From Sceloporus undulatus (taxonomy: Eukaryota > Chordata > Lepidosauria > Squamata > Phrynosomatidae): a stretch of 64,000 nt of DNA. Position numbers and translations under genes: made by a program. Within the stretch, counting starts at the first letter, position 1, and every line of letters starts with the position of its first letter. The stretch covers positions 112,551,351-112,615,350 of the forward strand of contig NC_056523.1 of assembly GCF_019175285.1 (NCBI RefSeq), in the 5' to 3' direction. Shown here one piece after another: positions 34,680-46,202 of the stretch. The notes below the pieces were generated by a model. The model saw only the letters and a program-made list of their open reading frames with translations. It was not told the DNA's origin and did not search any database.

Positions 34680-35180
34680 ACATGCTCAGCTAGACCAGAC
34701 CGAAGGCTTACCTAGTCCAGCACTCTGATCATGCAGTGATCAACCAGATGTCTTCGGGAAGCCCCCAAGCAGGATAGAAGTGAAAGCAGCAGTGGCATGT
34801 TGGAGGGTATAGCCATTGCAGCTAATAGTCACTGGCAGTCAAATCTTCTATTAATTTATTTAATTATCTTAAAGCTATCCGACTTAGTGGTCATTACAAC
34901 ATCTTGTAGGAATCCTACAACCTGTCCTGAATCTCACACCATTCACATTAGTGGATGATGATGGGTTTTATTTGCATACCCCATACATGCATTTACACAC
35001 TTCAGTTGTGTCTCTCTGCACTCACATTATGCAAGTAAACAGCCCCAAACATTGTGACCTTCCTCTCAGGGGAGCTGCTCTAACTCCTTGATCACTTTGG
35101 TAGCCCTTCTCTGCAACGCAGCCACTACTGTCAATGCTAATGGGCTATGCGAAGTATAGCCCAAAATTCTGAAGGAGCAA
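34680..35180 (-). repeat. old LINE-like interspersed repeat
   Basis: 'gcttacctagtccagcactc', 'aaccagatgtcttcgggaag', 'gtggtcattacaacatcttg' and 'ctgatcactttggtagccct'-like text near 35083 recall a widespread amniote repeat, probably of the CR1/L3 group read in reverse. Heavily worn. Confidence 0.45.
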
Positions 35181-35330
35181 AGTTTTCCCATTCCTGATCT
35201 ACAAGATCACCCCTGTCCATGCGTTTAATGAGACTCTCAACAGCTTTAAAGTTGCTGGGTCAAGACTTAACTGTTGTAGAAATCCTGTTGATTTTTTCTT
35301 CAACAGGATGTCCTTTTATTTGACCATTTT

Positions 35331-35544
35331 GGTCCAAAACATACTGCAGAAATAATGTAGTTTGATACTGCGTGTCCTGGCTTAATGCTAGTCAATTCTG
35401 GTAACTGTAGGTTTGTGAGACATTTAGACTTCTCTGTCAGAGAGCTCTGGTGCCACAATAACATAGTTTCCAGGATTCCCTAGCACTGAGCCAGGCAGTT
35501 AAAGCAGTCTAAAACTGGATTATTTCTTCAGTGTATTTTGGACC
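35331..35544. mobile_element. palindromic MITE (second family), copy 2
   Basis: Ends 'ggtccaaaacatactgcaga' and 'cttcagtgtattttggacc' are inverse copies. 'tcctggcttaatgctag' pairs with 'ctagcactgagccagg'. 214 bp, non-coding. Confidence 0.75.
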
Positions 35545-36053
35545 CCAGTCTTTAATAATGCTTTCTCTTAATATACCAAGAACTGGCATTAATGAGCCTG
35601 TAATTTCCCAGATCCTCTATTCCCAGATCCAGAGATAAGGGATAGCACTGTGGAGCTTTCCATACTTATGGCAGAACGGCTAGAAAAGTACCAGTAAGTA
35701 TCCACAAGTTATATACAGAGTAACTGAAAAAATATCCTGCTCCAGAATTACTGCAGATACTTGACTGGGAAAGAGCAAATCTGGATGTCAATGAAATGTT
35801 TTCTCTATATATTCAATCAAAGGGAACATACATTTAAAAACAGTTTCATTAGTTCAGAAAAGCTGAATGAGAGCCATGAGTAGGGAGCAATTCTCTACAT
35901 GTGGGTTAACTACTTGTGCCAACCTGATTAAGGCAAGAACTCTCAGAATTCTAATCTGTTACAGTGGTTGTCTCTAGGCACCTTCTCCCCTCAGTTTAAT
36001 TACATAGCCTTGTTAACCACAGCACACAGTGATGAAACAGGAAGGAATTGAAA
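35545..36053. other. no gene recognised
   Basis: Unique-looking non-coding sequence. Confidence 0.5.
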
Positions 36054-36542
36054 TACAGCCAGCCCTCCACATTTGTGGCTTTATTATTCACAGTTTTGAT
36101 TAAAATGTTCTCTCTACGAATCTCTCAGTCCTCCAGCACGATGCTGCCAGATACTGACCACAGAATTGTGCTGGAGAACCTAGATGTTCCTAGAGAAAAC
36201 ACTTCTGTAGGTCCTTCATAGAATCATAGAATTGGAGGAGACCACAAAGGCCATCCAGTCCAACCCCCTGCCATGCAGGAAATCACAATCAAAGCATCCC
36301 CAACAGATGGCAATCCAGCCTCTGTTTAAAGACCTCCAACGAAGGAGATTCCACCACACTCCAATTCTCTGGTCATCTTCTGGCAGATATTGACCAAAGA
36401 GTTGCCCTGGAGGATCTGAAGATTCCTAGGGAGGTGTTCCCTCATTTAAAAACAATAGTGTTTTTTTTAATTGTGGTTTTTCCGGGGGGGGGGGGGGGGG
36501 GGCTTCATCCCTAAACCCAGTGAATGTGGAGGGACCATTGTA
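36054..36542. mobile_element. mariner-type MITE with CR1 inside
   Basis: Ends 'tacagccagccctccacatt' and 'aatgtggagggaccattgta' are inverse and begin and end with TA. Two direct repeats inside ('gctgccagatactgaccaca' and 'ttctggcagatattgaccaa') lie either side of a CR1 piece at 36221-36376. A long poly-G (36484-36502) is on the right arm. Confidence 0.6.
36221..36376 (-). mobile_element. CR1 LINE 3' end fragment
   Basis: 'catagaatcatagaattgga', 'tccagtccaaccccctgcca' and 'gcctctgtttaaagacctcc' are the reversed CR1 3' region. Short 5'-truncated copy within the MITE. Confidence 0.85.
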
Positions 36543-36589
36543 TAGTCCTCTCCCCTTGATGGATTCCTCCTTCAGCCTCCCCAGAGTAA

Positions 36590-37620
36590 CAATTCACTGT
36601 GAGTCTCATTTTGAGGTAGGCTGAAGGAGCAATCCACTACATGTGGGATGTGCACAAGCAACCACCTCCAGGACAGGCCTTGCACCACTAACTGCAATAC
36701 TGCTCTCCCAAAGGCTGATTGATATGGTCAGTATTTATCTGCTTTGTAATATCTTAAAATTGTCAGAGGCTCTTTCCATCCAGCAGCTCTGCAAATATCC
36801 TCAATTAAAGCTGCTACTCTAAAGGCAGTTGTTGTTGCCATCAATCTAGTAGAGTGTGCCCAGGAACATTTAGGCCTCAGAACTTTGCTAAGATATAGCA
36901 AAGAAAAATACAATCTTTCAAACATCCAGAAAGGATTTGTTGAGATGCTTTATGACCCAGAGTGGTCTGATTAAAGGAAACAAACCAAGTTTCTGTTTGT
37001 CTGACCCTTTTTGTTCTTCACAAATATAGATGTAACACCCATCTGACATCCAAATAACATTTTCTTTCAAATGGATGCACAGGATTCAAACAAAATGTCA
37101 AATTTACAGTTCGACAACCTGTTCTCATTTGTATTGACTTCAGAAGAAATGATGGGTCTATAACCAAAGACAACTTATCACCCTTGGATCTACAAAAATT
37201 GAGGTTGGTGGATAAAGATGCCATCTCTGAAACCCTTTCATGCCAATGTAACAGCTACCAAAAATAACATATTGAATGAAAGGTATCTAAGTGAAGCCTC
37301 CTTCAAAGGTTCAAACAGCTGATCCAGTCAAAATGTTTAACACAAAATGTTCAGTGAGTAAAAACTTAACTGTTGGAGAAGCCTGCAATTTTGACCCTTG
37401 GAGCAACCTTTTAACATGTGGATATGAAGATAATGAACTCCCTTCAGTCAAAATAACTGTGGATAAAGTCAACACCTTCCTTCTAAGAGTATTAGGCCTT
37501 AACCCTTTACCTAAACCATCTTGCAAAAAAGCCAAGAGATCTTTCATTTTCACGTCCTCCTGCATCACAGAGTTCTCTAAACACCATCTACTAAAAACCT
37601 TCTAAGTATTGTCATAGATA
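36590..37620 (-). pseudogene. older DIRS element fossil, recombinase part
   Basis: Minus-strand text resembles the tyrosine recombinase of DIRS retroelements: 'LQDGLGKGLRPNTLRRKV' and 'HVKRLLQG' (about 37540-37390), 'HPFERKCYLDVRWVLHLYL' (about 37080-37018), then 'AHSTRLMATTTAF' and 'EDICRAAGWKEPLT' (about 36860-36750). It differs from the recombinase of the neighbouring DIRS at 37826-43768, so it is another family. It is broken and looks older. Possible further parts are at 43900-44830. Confidence 0.75.
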
Positions 37621-37825
37621 TGCTGTGTAGATTGTCTCCTTGATGCTATAATGGTATTAGTTACTTAGTCAGAATAACAGTGATCTTTTAATTTTTCCAC
37701 TCAAACTCCAAGCGGCTAAGCATAGCCAGTCAGGATCTGGATGTATTGCTGGCCCTTGAAGTAATAAGTACTGTATCCATGGCAGATGACTTGGTTCCTC
37801 TGACAACAAATTCAGCATGAGGAAA

Positions 37826-38114
37826 GGACAGGTTGCTTACCTGTAACTGTGGTTCTTTGAGTGGTCATCTGCGAATCCACACAAATGGGTTATTCTGCAC
37901 TTGCGCAGCATTTCCGGATCCTACTGGAATTGCTAGGGAAGACTTTTTGGTGGTAGCTCCACTCACCCTCTATACAGGCTCTTCCTGCCCTTTCTCAGTT
38001 CCAAAGGTCCGCCATAAGAGCAGACAAGGGAGAGAGAGGGGAGGATGGGCGGGATTTGTGTGGATTCGCAGATGACCACTCGAAGAACCACAGTTACAGG
38101 TAAGCAACCTGTCC
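37826..38114. repeat. DIRS terminal inverted repeat with hairpin
   Basis: The left end carries its own inverted pair: 'ggacaggttgcttacctgta' (37826) and 'ttacaggtaagcaacctgtc' (to 38114), about 60 bp each. The stretch between them (37880-38010) matches the reverse of the right terminus. Confidence 0.8.
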
Positions 38115-38699
38115 TTCTTCTTCGTGATCTCTGCGAAGCATACAAATGGGTTAGACTGGCAAGCTTGTGTTGAGCTATGGAGCAGCATGGAAAATGTTCA
38201 GATGTGGCAGAGAAGCTAATGGACACTCACTGCTCTTAACCAGGAATTGGTTGCAGCTGTGGCTCCAGACAGCAAGGTCGCAGAGTATGCCAGAGAGCAC
38301 ATAGCACTTATGTAAATATGCTGTGTCATCTGGAATGGTGGACAGTAAACCAGGTAACACAGGAAATTGTACAGGAAGGGGTTGAGCTAGATTGCCACAT
38401 GGCCAAAGTGTATATAAGCTCAAATCATCTTTGTACAGTGTGGGTTTTGTAGTTGGTGGATGATGTTGGTATAGCTCTCATGTGTGTTTTGCAACCAAGA
38501 ATAAACAGTGCCTCTTTGGAGAAAAGCAAGCAGCTGTTTTTCCTGGCAAAGCTCCAGTCTGCCAGCTTGTCTGTCTACTCACAAGCTTCCAAGATTACTC
38601 TGCATTTATCTCTGCATATTTCTCCCAACAGCTTTTCCTCTGTGCAGGAGGGAGTGTCCTGGTAATAAATAAATTATTAAACCAGTAAAACAATATGAT

Positions 38700-39304
38700 T
38701 TGCCAGTATTTGACAGGTGCCAACTAACCTTAGTGCATTCTGGAAAGGAGAACAGCTCTGCCAAAGGCTGCTTCACATTAGTGTCTGGTATCAAGTCTGT
38801 AGTGCTTGATAAAGGTCAGAGGTTGTGACCATACCACAGCCTTGCAAATGTCCTCCAATGGAATTCCGGAGAGGAAAGGTGAAGATGAAGCTACCGCCTT
38901 GGTGGAATGGGCTTGAATTTGAGCAGCCAGAGTCTTCCCAAAAATCTCACAGGAGAGGAGGATTGTGGAAGTCACCCATTTGGAGAAACATTGAGGTGTG
39001 ACTGGAAGCCCCAATTTTTGGGGTTGGAATAGCAGACGAAGAGTCTGGAGGAATGATGAGAGGACAAAGTCCTGTCAAGGTAGAAGGCTAGTGCCCACTT
39101 GACATCAAGGGAGTGGAGCCGGCGCTCGGTGTCAGTGGTTGGGTTCAGGGCTAGTGTTGGGAGAATGATGTCTTGACCTCTGGCTTCCTGTGACCTCAGG
39201 CTCAGTTGCCAAGACCCCTGAAGAATTTCTTCATGAGTGGGTTGGTGAAGAAAGATGGGCGACTGGAGAATTGGTAGTGGGCACAAATGGCTGCGAAGTA
39301 GCAT
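38700..39304 (-). pseudogene. DIRS tyrosine recombinase region
   Basis: Recognised from 'LDVKWALAFYLDRT', 'HSSRLFVCY', 'AHSTKAVASSSPFLSGIPLE' and 'FIKHYRLD', typical of the DIRS recombinase that joins the circular DNA copy to the host. Part of the element at 37826-43768. Confidence 0.88.
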
Positions 39305-39515
39305 TTTAAGGATGAAATGGAGAGTCCAAATGCTGATAGGTGATGGAGGGCAGAAAAGTCAAAAATTTAGTCCACTTAAGCATGTAGAAGCGCTGGGTGG
39401 AAGGCTTTCAAGAAGCCAGGATGATCTCTTTGACCAGTACCGAGAGCTGAATCAAGGCTGAATCCTCCACGGAGAGTGTCCACATCAGGGTGGCGAACCC
39501 AACCGTCGTGAAGGG

Positions 39516-41174
39516 TCAGGAGGTTGGGACGGAGGGGCAGAGGCCGGAATTGGTTGTTGGAGAGATGAAGGAGGGGGGCGAGCCACGGGCTCTCGGCCAC
39601 CAAGGAGTGATCAAGATCATGTCCGATCTGTCTGTGTGTAGCTTTGCTATTACTCTGGTGATCAGTGGAAATGGGGGGAAGGCGTAGAACATTTTGCTGG
39701 ACCGCTGGAAGAGGAAGGCATCCCCTCGGGACTGAGGTGAAGGGATCCTGGAACAGAAGTGGTCACAGTGAGTGTTGAGATGAGAAGCAAAAAGGTTGAT
39801 GTCCAGCATTCCTGAGGAGGGCAACCTGAGGATTCAGTTGCAACTCGTAACAAGAGTCTGGAGTCCTGCTCAGCTTGTCTGCAAGCTCGTTCTCTTCCCT
39901 AGAGAGGTGTATGGCTTGCAAGGTGATCTGCTTTCGGATGCACCAGTTCCAAATTTGAAGGGTGAGTCCGAAAAGAGTGGCCGACCTGGTACCGCCCTGC
40001 TTCTTGATGTAATACATCACAGTCGTGTTTTTCGTAAGGACGACGACCTGGTTTCGTAGGGAGGGTTCAAAAGCCTTCAGTGCCTTCTGTACCACTAACA
40101 TCTTGAGAGCATTGATGTGGAGTTGGCGTTCCCTGGGGGACCATCTCCTGTGGACAGAGAGGTTGTCAAAATGGGCTCCCCAGCCCATGTTTGAGGCATC
40201 GGTGGTCAGTGAGGTCTGTGGTTGTGGAGGCACAAAGGGAATGCCTACCAAGACATTGTGTGGGTCGAGCCTCAAGCACAGGGAGTGGGCAACAGACCTT
40301 GAAACGATGATCCATTTCTGTTGATCGTCAAAGGCAGGATTGAAGGCTGAGAGGACCCATGACTGGAAGGGAAGCAGCGGAGGCAAGCCCATGGTGTGAC
40401 ATATGTTGTGGATGCTATATGGCCGAGAGTGACCTGAGCTGTTTGCACAGTGATGCACCGGAAGGCAAGGCAGCGACGAATTGCATACCTGAGGTTGAGG
40501 AACCTGTCGTGAGGCAGGTATGCTCTGCAGGTGGTGGAGTCCAAGGTGGCCCCTATGAAGCGTACCAGCTGGTTTGGGCAGAGGGTGGACTTCTCTCTGT
40601 TGATCATGAGTCCCAAGTGGTGGAGGAGAGAGAGTGCTGACTCGAGATGGGAGATGAGCATCCATCTGGATGGGGCTACCAACAACCAATCATCGAGGTA
40701 AGGAAAGACAATGATGTTTTGTTGGCGGAGGTATGCAGCTATGACTGCCATGCACTTTGTGAAAACTCTCGGTGCAGTAGAAAGTGCAAAGGGCAGTACC
40801 CGGTACTGAAAACAGTCAGGGTCGACTGGTGGTCTTCTCGGATGCTGATATGGAAATAAGCATCCCGAAGATCCAAGATGGTGAACCAGTCTGACTCCTG
40901 CAGGAGAGGCAAGATGGAGGCCAAGGTCACCATGCGGAAACGCATATAGGTAATGAAAGAGTTGAGAAAATGCAAGTCCAGGATGGGACGGAGGCCACCT
41001 GTGGCTTTCAAGACAATGAAGTACCTGGAGAAAAGGCAATGTTGGGTCCAGGATGGAGGGATGGGCTTGATGGCCCCTTTTTGAAGCAAAGAGCACACTT
41101 CGTCGAGAAGGGTGTCTGAGGGGAGAGTGGTGAGAATGATACCCTTGGGGGAGAGGATTGCAGCTCCAGGGCAT
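39516..41174 (-). pseudogene. DIRS reverse transcriptase-RNase H region
   Basis: The RT part is recognised from 'LRPILDLHFLN', 'ILDLRDAYFHI' and 'FPYLDDWLLVAPS' (the DD pair). RNase H follows with 'TTDASNMGWGAHFDN', 'SPRERQLHINALKMLVV' and 'LSREENELADKLSR', and then a 'INLFASHLNTHCDHFCSR' block common after RNase H in this group. A fossil; part of 37826-43768. Confidence 0.9.
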
Positions 41175-41662
41175 AACTCCTACAGATGACGGAAAGCACC
41201 CAGGAGTCGGATGTTATGGAAGCCCAAGAATGGTGGAAGTGGGCCAGGTGATCCCCAAAGGGAGTTAACAGAACGGAGTGTGCTGGGAAGCTTTAGAAGT
41301 GGTGCTTGCCTTGTTCTGCATCCTTCTTACGGAAGGATTGCTTGTATTTTTGCTGGCGCTTCCCCTATTGAGGAGGGAAACACTATTGTTGGTAGTCGTA
41401 ATACTGGTTGGATCTGCCCTGGTTGGGGGGATAGGGAGGTCTTTGCCATCCTGAACGGCATTGACAGAAAGGAGGGCGAGAAGTGGAGGATGAAGACATA
41501 CCGTATTTATGGGCTGTGTTCTTCATTTTGTTTTTGAAGTTCAGCTTCTCATCAGTTTCCTTATGAAACAGTCCCGTGGCATCAAAGGGGAGCTCTTTGA
41601 TAGCCTGTTTGGCTTGAGGCATTAGGTCTGAAGACCCTTAGCCAGGCGTGGTGCTGGAGGGC

Positions 41663-43504
41663 TTAGGGCACCCGAGAGTTGTCGGAAAGCACAGTGAGTG
41701 AAGTGTCGGGCCGCTGAGATTTGGTGTGAGACCAGTGCATGAGCTTATGCATGGATGGCCATGACCGTCCATTTCTTGTCCTCAGGGAGGTCTTCATACA
41801 AGGGAAGAGCTTTTTCCCAAGGCTGCTGTTGGTAGGCAGCCATACACACAGAGTAGTTCTGGATTTTGAGGTCCAGGACTGCAGAGGGGTAGGATTTATG
41901 TGCCATGGTGTCAAGCTTACGACCCTCTTTGTCGTTAGGGATCAAAGCTGTCCTCGGGGCTGAATGAATCTGCAAGACTTCCACAATTGCCGAATTCGGG
42001 CGAGGATGTTCAAAGAGCCAAATCTCTTCTGAGAGTGTAATACGGTAGAGATTGTCAAGTTTCTTGGTAGAAGGTTGGGCCATGGACAAAGTGGGCCAAG
42101 AACTCTTTGCAATCCTGGATATTAATGGTAGGAATGCAATAGAGGTCGCAGTTGGGACCTTGTTCCGAACCCTCTCATCAGTGGGATCAAGACCTTGAGA
42201 GTCTGCATGGAGGACCTCAATGTTTAGGACTTTGCCCATCCGGATCATTTGTTCCAAAAAGGAAAAAAATGTCATCTGAAGGAGAGGGGGCCTCAAGAAA
42301 GGCGAGAGCCTGCGATTGTTGAGCTGGAGCATATTCGGGGACGGAGTGGTCTGAGGATTCAGCAGAAGCTGACCTGGTCCTGGTGCGAGCTGAGAGGGCC
42401 TGAGTGGTTACCGATACCGGAAGCGAGGGGTGCAGAAGACAGCAGAAGCCAACTGTATGAGCTGAACTGGTTCCACTTGGGAAGCTGAGGAGAGGCGAGA
42501 TCAAAGTGGAATGGACATGACAGATGACCTTGGGGGAGGCAAGAGAGGTTCAACAGGTTGAAAGGTTGAAACAAAACGGCCTCTGTGGACTTCAGAAGGA
42601 TCAAGAGGCAAAAAATAAGTGCCTGTGGCTTGATCAAAAATAACATCCCATCTGGGGGATTCAGCAAGGACAGAGGATGCATCATAGTCCTGTTCGTCCT
42701 CAAAACAAACGACCTCCGAAGTCTGGGAGAGTTGGTCCGGTATCACTACCTGGGTGAAAGGAGGTTCCTCTTGACCCTCCAAGAGTTGGTAGGGTTCAGA
42801 CAAGGAATGCAGAAAAGTGTCTGGTCGGGCCCGGCAGTAGGGATGAGGGGACATCTGAGGCTGAGGTGCTGGTTCAGTGCATGGTACCGAGTCCAGTTCA
42901 GTGTCAGCAGGTTGGACAGAAGTGTCGGTATGGGACCGGAGGTCGGAGTCGGAGTCCAGACAGGGACGGGACTTCTTTCCAGAGTAATGGGATGAGTCCT
43001 TGGACTTGTTCCGAGACTTGTGTTTTGTCTTCTCTGGCTTGGAGTCTGATGATTTTTTCCTCTTTGGAGAGGATGGGTGGCCAGCCGCATCCTGGTCCAT
43101 AGACCTCCTTTTTCTGGGGTTGGTGACTCAGAAATTTCCGAAGACAGTTTGCCCTTGGCAACAGTAGCCTTGACAGGGACCCCTGAGGCCAGAGATGGGA
43201 GCTTGCCCTTGGCGGCAGCAGCCTTGGCAGAGGCTCTAGAGGTAGAGGGAGGCTTCAAGATTTGCACATAGAGCATGGATCGATTCTTCCTGGTCTGCAG
43301 AGTGAAGGCTATGCAGTGAGGGCAGGAAGCAGGGACGTGGTCCTCACTCAGGCAGAGGAGGCACAAAGAGTGTCCGTTGAGTGCCGGGATATTTGTCCCA
43401 CATTCAGTGCACTTTTTAAAAGAGTGTGCAGACATCTTTAGACCAAAGCCAAGGTACAAAGAAAGAGAATTGTCAAGAAGTCCAAAAGACCAAGTCCAAA
43501 TCAC
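41663..43504 (-). pseudogene. DIRS gag-like region
   Basis: Begins with a Cys-rich patch ('CTECGTNIPALNGHSLCLLC'), then a long Lys/Ser/Pro-rich stretch and a conserved-looking segment containing 'PNDKEGRKLDTMAHKSYPSA'. This layout fits the capsid-like first gene of vertebrate DIRS elements. Fossil; part of 37826-43768. Confidence 0.75.
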
Positions 43505-43609
43505 AATTCAAAAGAGTAATCAGTCAGAGCAAATGCAGCAAACGAAAGCGAAAGTTAAGGAAGGAGTGATTCTGAGTGAGGTTCCTAAGGTGCTCATGCA
43601 GTGGACAAA

Positions 43610-43768
43610 AGGAACTGAGAAGGGGCGGGAAAACATTCTGCTTATATAGAGGATGGCCGGAGCTACCGCCAAAAAGTCTCCCCTAGTGATTCCAATAGGA
43701 TCAGGAAATGCTGCGCAGATGTAGAATAACCCATTTGTGTGCTTCGCAGAAACCACTAAGAAGAAGCA
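43610..43768. repeat. DIRS right terminal inverted repeat
   Basis: Reverse complement matches 37880-38010 ('caaatgggttattct', 'gcgcagcatttcc', 'gactttttgg'). Gives the outer limit of the DIRS element. Confidence 0.8.
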
Positions 43769-43899
43769 TGATCTATGGTAGTAAGGAGTAACTTTCTAAA
43801 TCAAGTTGATTACTTAAAGTAGTTAAACTGCTTAAATTATTTATATTAGATAAAATTTTTTTTTTTTTTTTTTACAAAAAATCTATTTAATATTGACTG

Positions 43900-44830
43900 A
43901 ATACTTCTGACCTCACTCTCTTATGACATTTGCCACTGGAGTATTATTTAACCGAAAAGCCTGAGCTGCAGAAGACGACTGCCTCATAACATTTGTATTT
44001 GCCATTGTAGCATTAATAAACTGAGAATCTTGTGATGCTAATGTTAAGCCTGAGATATATCTTCTGATATAAACATAACAGATAATTTATGAATTGACTC
44101 TGTACACTTCTATTTAAAGAGTTTTTTTCTTCCTCTTTCTGGAGCTTCTGAATCATTAATACTGTATGTCCAGCAAGTCAAAGGCCTGTTACAGACTGCC
44201 AAAATAAAGCTGCTTCGGGTCTCTTTGGAGGAATGCTATTTAAATGATGCATGCATCCTAAGAATCCGGAAGCTGCACCAAAAGCTGCACACTGGTGCTT
44301 AGGAATGGAGTATGGCTTTGGTGCGACCTCCGGACTCTTAGGACCCATGCATCATTTAAATAGCATATCTCCAAAGAGACCCGAAGCAGCTTTATTTTGG
44401 CAGTCTGTAACAGGCCAAAGTGTGCATTTGCCCACTTGACTGCTTGATTAGGTGCTAATTTTCTCCAGATCCACCCTGCCTCGCCATATGAAATCTGTTT
44501 TCAGTATGGTCCTAAGAGACTGTGTCCATGCTTTTGTGCTCCATAGACTCTTTGCCACCTTTAGTGGACTTACAAAGTGCAATCTTCATTTCAATTTTAG
44601 CCTTTTCAAAAATCACTATTTACTTTACTGCTAAATGTTGACGGTACTTCTTTTGGTTTCTGAGGTGCTGCTGTTGTGGAGACCAGCTCTCATTATCACT
44701 TTCACTTGAAGTAAAAAGTGTTTTCTTCAATAGTGACGCTACTCTTATCTCAGAGATCTATTGCTCTATTGGCAATTGAGCTTTAACATTTGCTACATTA
44801 CGCTGTTCACTCTCCATGACCTGCTGACTC
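43900..44830 (-). repeat. possible gag remains of the older DIRS
   Basis: Read on the minus strand, pieces such as 'FTSSESDNESWSPQQQ' and 'SSSAAQAFRLNN' look like the low-complexity gag of a DIRS element. They lie on the far side of the younger DIRS from the old recombinase at 36590-37620, as expected if the younger one inserted into it. Weak evidence; a palindromic MITE interrupts it at 44183-44416. Confidence 0.35.
44183..44416. mobile_element. palindromic MITE (GGCCAAAATAAAGC family), copy 2
   Basis: Ends 'ggcctgttacagactgcc' and 'ggcagtctgtaacaggcc' are perfect inverses over 18 bp. Arms pair inward through 'aaaataaagctgcttcgggt' to a centre near 44300. Very little divergence between arms suggests a young copy. 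Outer ends differ from copies 1 and 4. Confidence 0.85.
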
Positions 44831-45024
44831 ACAGTCCTGTATGTTCAAAGGGAAAAGAAATTTAAAAGCAGTTTCAGTAGTACAGGGCAGCTCAGGTAGA
44901 ATGTGTTTTGGTAGACTGAATTCATTTACTGAAATGATTCATGAAAATAGGTTTGTGATGCTTACTTTCAGATTTCTAGGAGTTAAGAGATTTGTTTTTG
45001 AGAATAACTGTACATTTCTACTGT

Positions 45025-45790
45025 GCTTCCAGGCCCAACAGAGATAAATGTAAGGCAATACATCAATGAAAAAATGAAATGCACAAATATAGGATGAGTG
45101 ACACCTAACTTGAAAGCAGTACATGTGAAAAAAGATCTAGAAGTTCTAGGAGGTCACAAGCTAAACATGAGTCAACAATGTGATGTGGCAGCCAAAAAAG
45201 ACAATGCAATTCTGGATTGTATCAACAGGAGTACAGTGTCCAGATCAAGGGAATAGTAGTGCCACTCTATTCTGCTTTGGTTAGACTTCACATAGAATAA
45301 TGGGTCCAGTTCTGGGCACCACAGCTCAAGAATACTGCCAAGCTGGCTTGCATCCAGAGAAGAGCAACCAAGATGATCAAAAGTATGGAAACCATGCCTT
45401 GTGAGGAACAGCTTAAGGAGCTGGCTTTGTTTAGCTTGGAGAAGTGAATACAGAGGTGACATAATGATTAGATTTATATATCTGAAGGGATATCATGTAG
45501 AAGGTGAAACCAGCTTGCTTTCTGCTGCTCCAGAGACTAAGACATGGAGTAATGTGTTCAAATACAACAACAGAGGTTCTACCTAAACATTATGAAGAAT
45601 ATTTTTACTGTAAGAGCTGTTCAACAATGGGGGGAAATGTCTCAGGGGGCTATGGGCTTGCCATCTCTGGAGGTCTTTAAGCAGTGGTTGGATAGGCTCC
45701 TTTCAGAAGTGCTGTATATGCATATTCCTGCATGGCAGGGGATTAGATGGGCCTAGTGTTCCCTTCCAACTCTAACATTCTGATTTCAAA
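45025..45790 (+). mobile_element. CR1 LINE 3' region
   Basis: 'cattctattctgctttggtt'-type text near 45266, 'tgggtccagttctgggcacc', 'tggaggtctttaagcagtgg' and 'ttcctgcatggcagggg' follow the CR1 order, ending near 'ttccaactctaacattctga'. ORF2 end plus 3' UTR; worn, with many stops. Confidence 0.88.
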
Positions 45791-45969
45791 GTACTAGTTT
45801 TGACCACTGAATCCTTCAAATGTCTGAGACTAGGAAACCTTAAGAATTATTTTTGTCCATGAACTTGCCCAGGTTTTGAGATCAGTACCTGTAGTTCAAC
45901 TCCCTGCACTATTGTCAGATGTTTAACAGCTGGTGCAAGAGGTTTTTCCTGTAGAAGTGTCCAGACTAT

Positions 45970-46202
45970 GGCCTGTTACAGACAGCCAAAATAAAGCTGC
46001 TTCGAGTCACTTTGGAGGTATGGTATTTCAATGATACATGCATCCTAAGAGTCCATAGGCCGCACCAAAGCCACGCTCTGGTCCTAAGGACTGGAGTGCA
46101 GCTTTGGTGAAGCTTCCAGACTCTTAGGACTCATGCATCATTGAAATACCATATCTCCAAAGTGATTCGAAGCAGCTTTATTTTGGCTGTCTGTAACAGG
46201 CC
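45970..46202. mobile_element. palindromic MITE (GGCCAAAATAAAGC family), copy 3
   Basis: Ends 'ggcctgttacagacagcc' and 'ggctgtctgtaacaggcc' are perfect inverses. 'actttggaggtatggtattt' pairs with 'aaataccatatctccaaagt'. Same subfamily as copy 2. Confidence 0.85.

Larger units (their letters stand above)
37826..43768 (-). mobile_element. DIRS-type retroelement fossil
   Basis: A nearly complete DIRS-group element on the minus strand: gag-like region, then reverse transcriptase with RNase H, then a tyrosine recombinase, in the order expected of the group. DIRS elements lack integrase and long direct LTRs and carry inverted terminal repeats, seen here as 37880-38010 against 43610-43757. It is broken, with several interruptions, but its parts are long and clear, suggesting middle to recent age. 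It appears to sit inside an older DIRS relative. Such elements are common in lizards. Confidence 0.9.
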
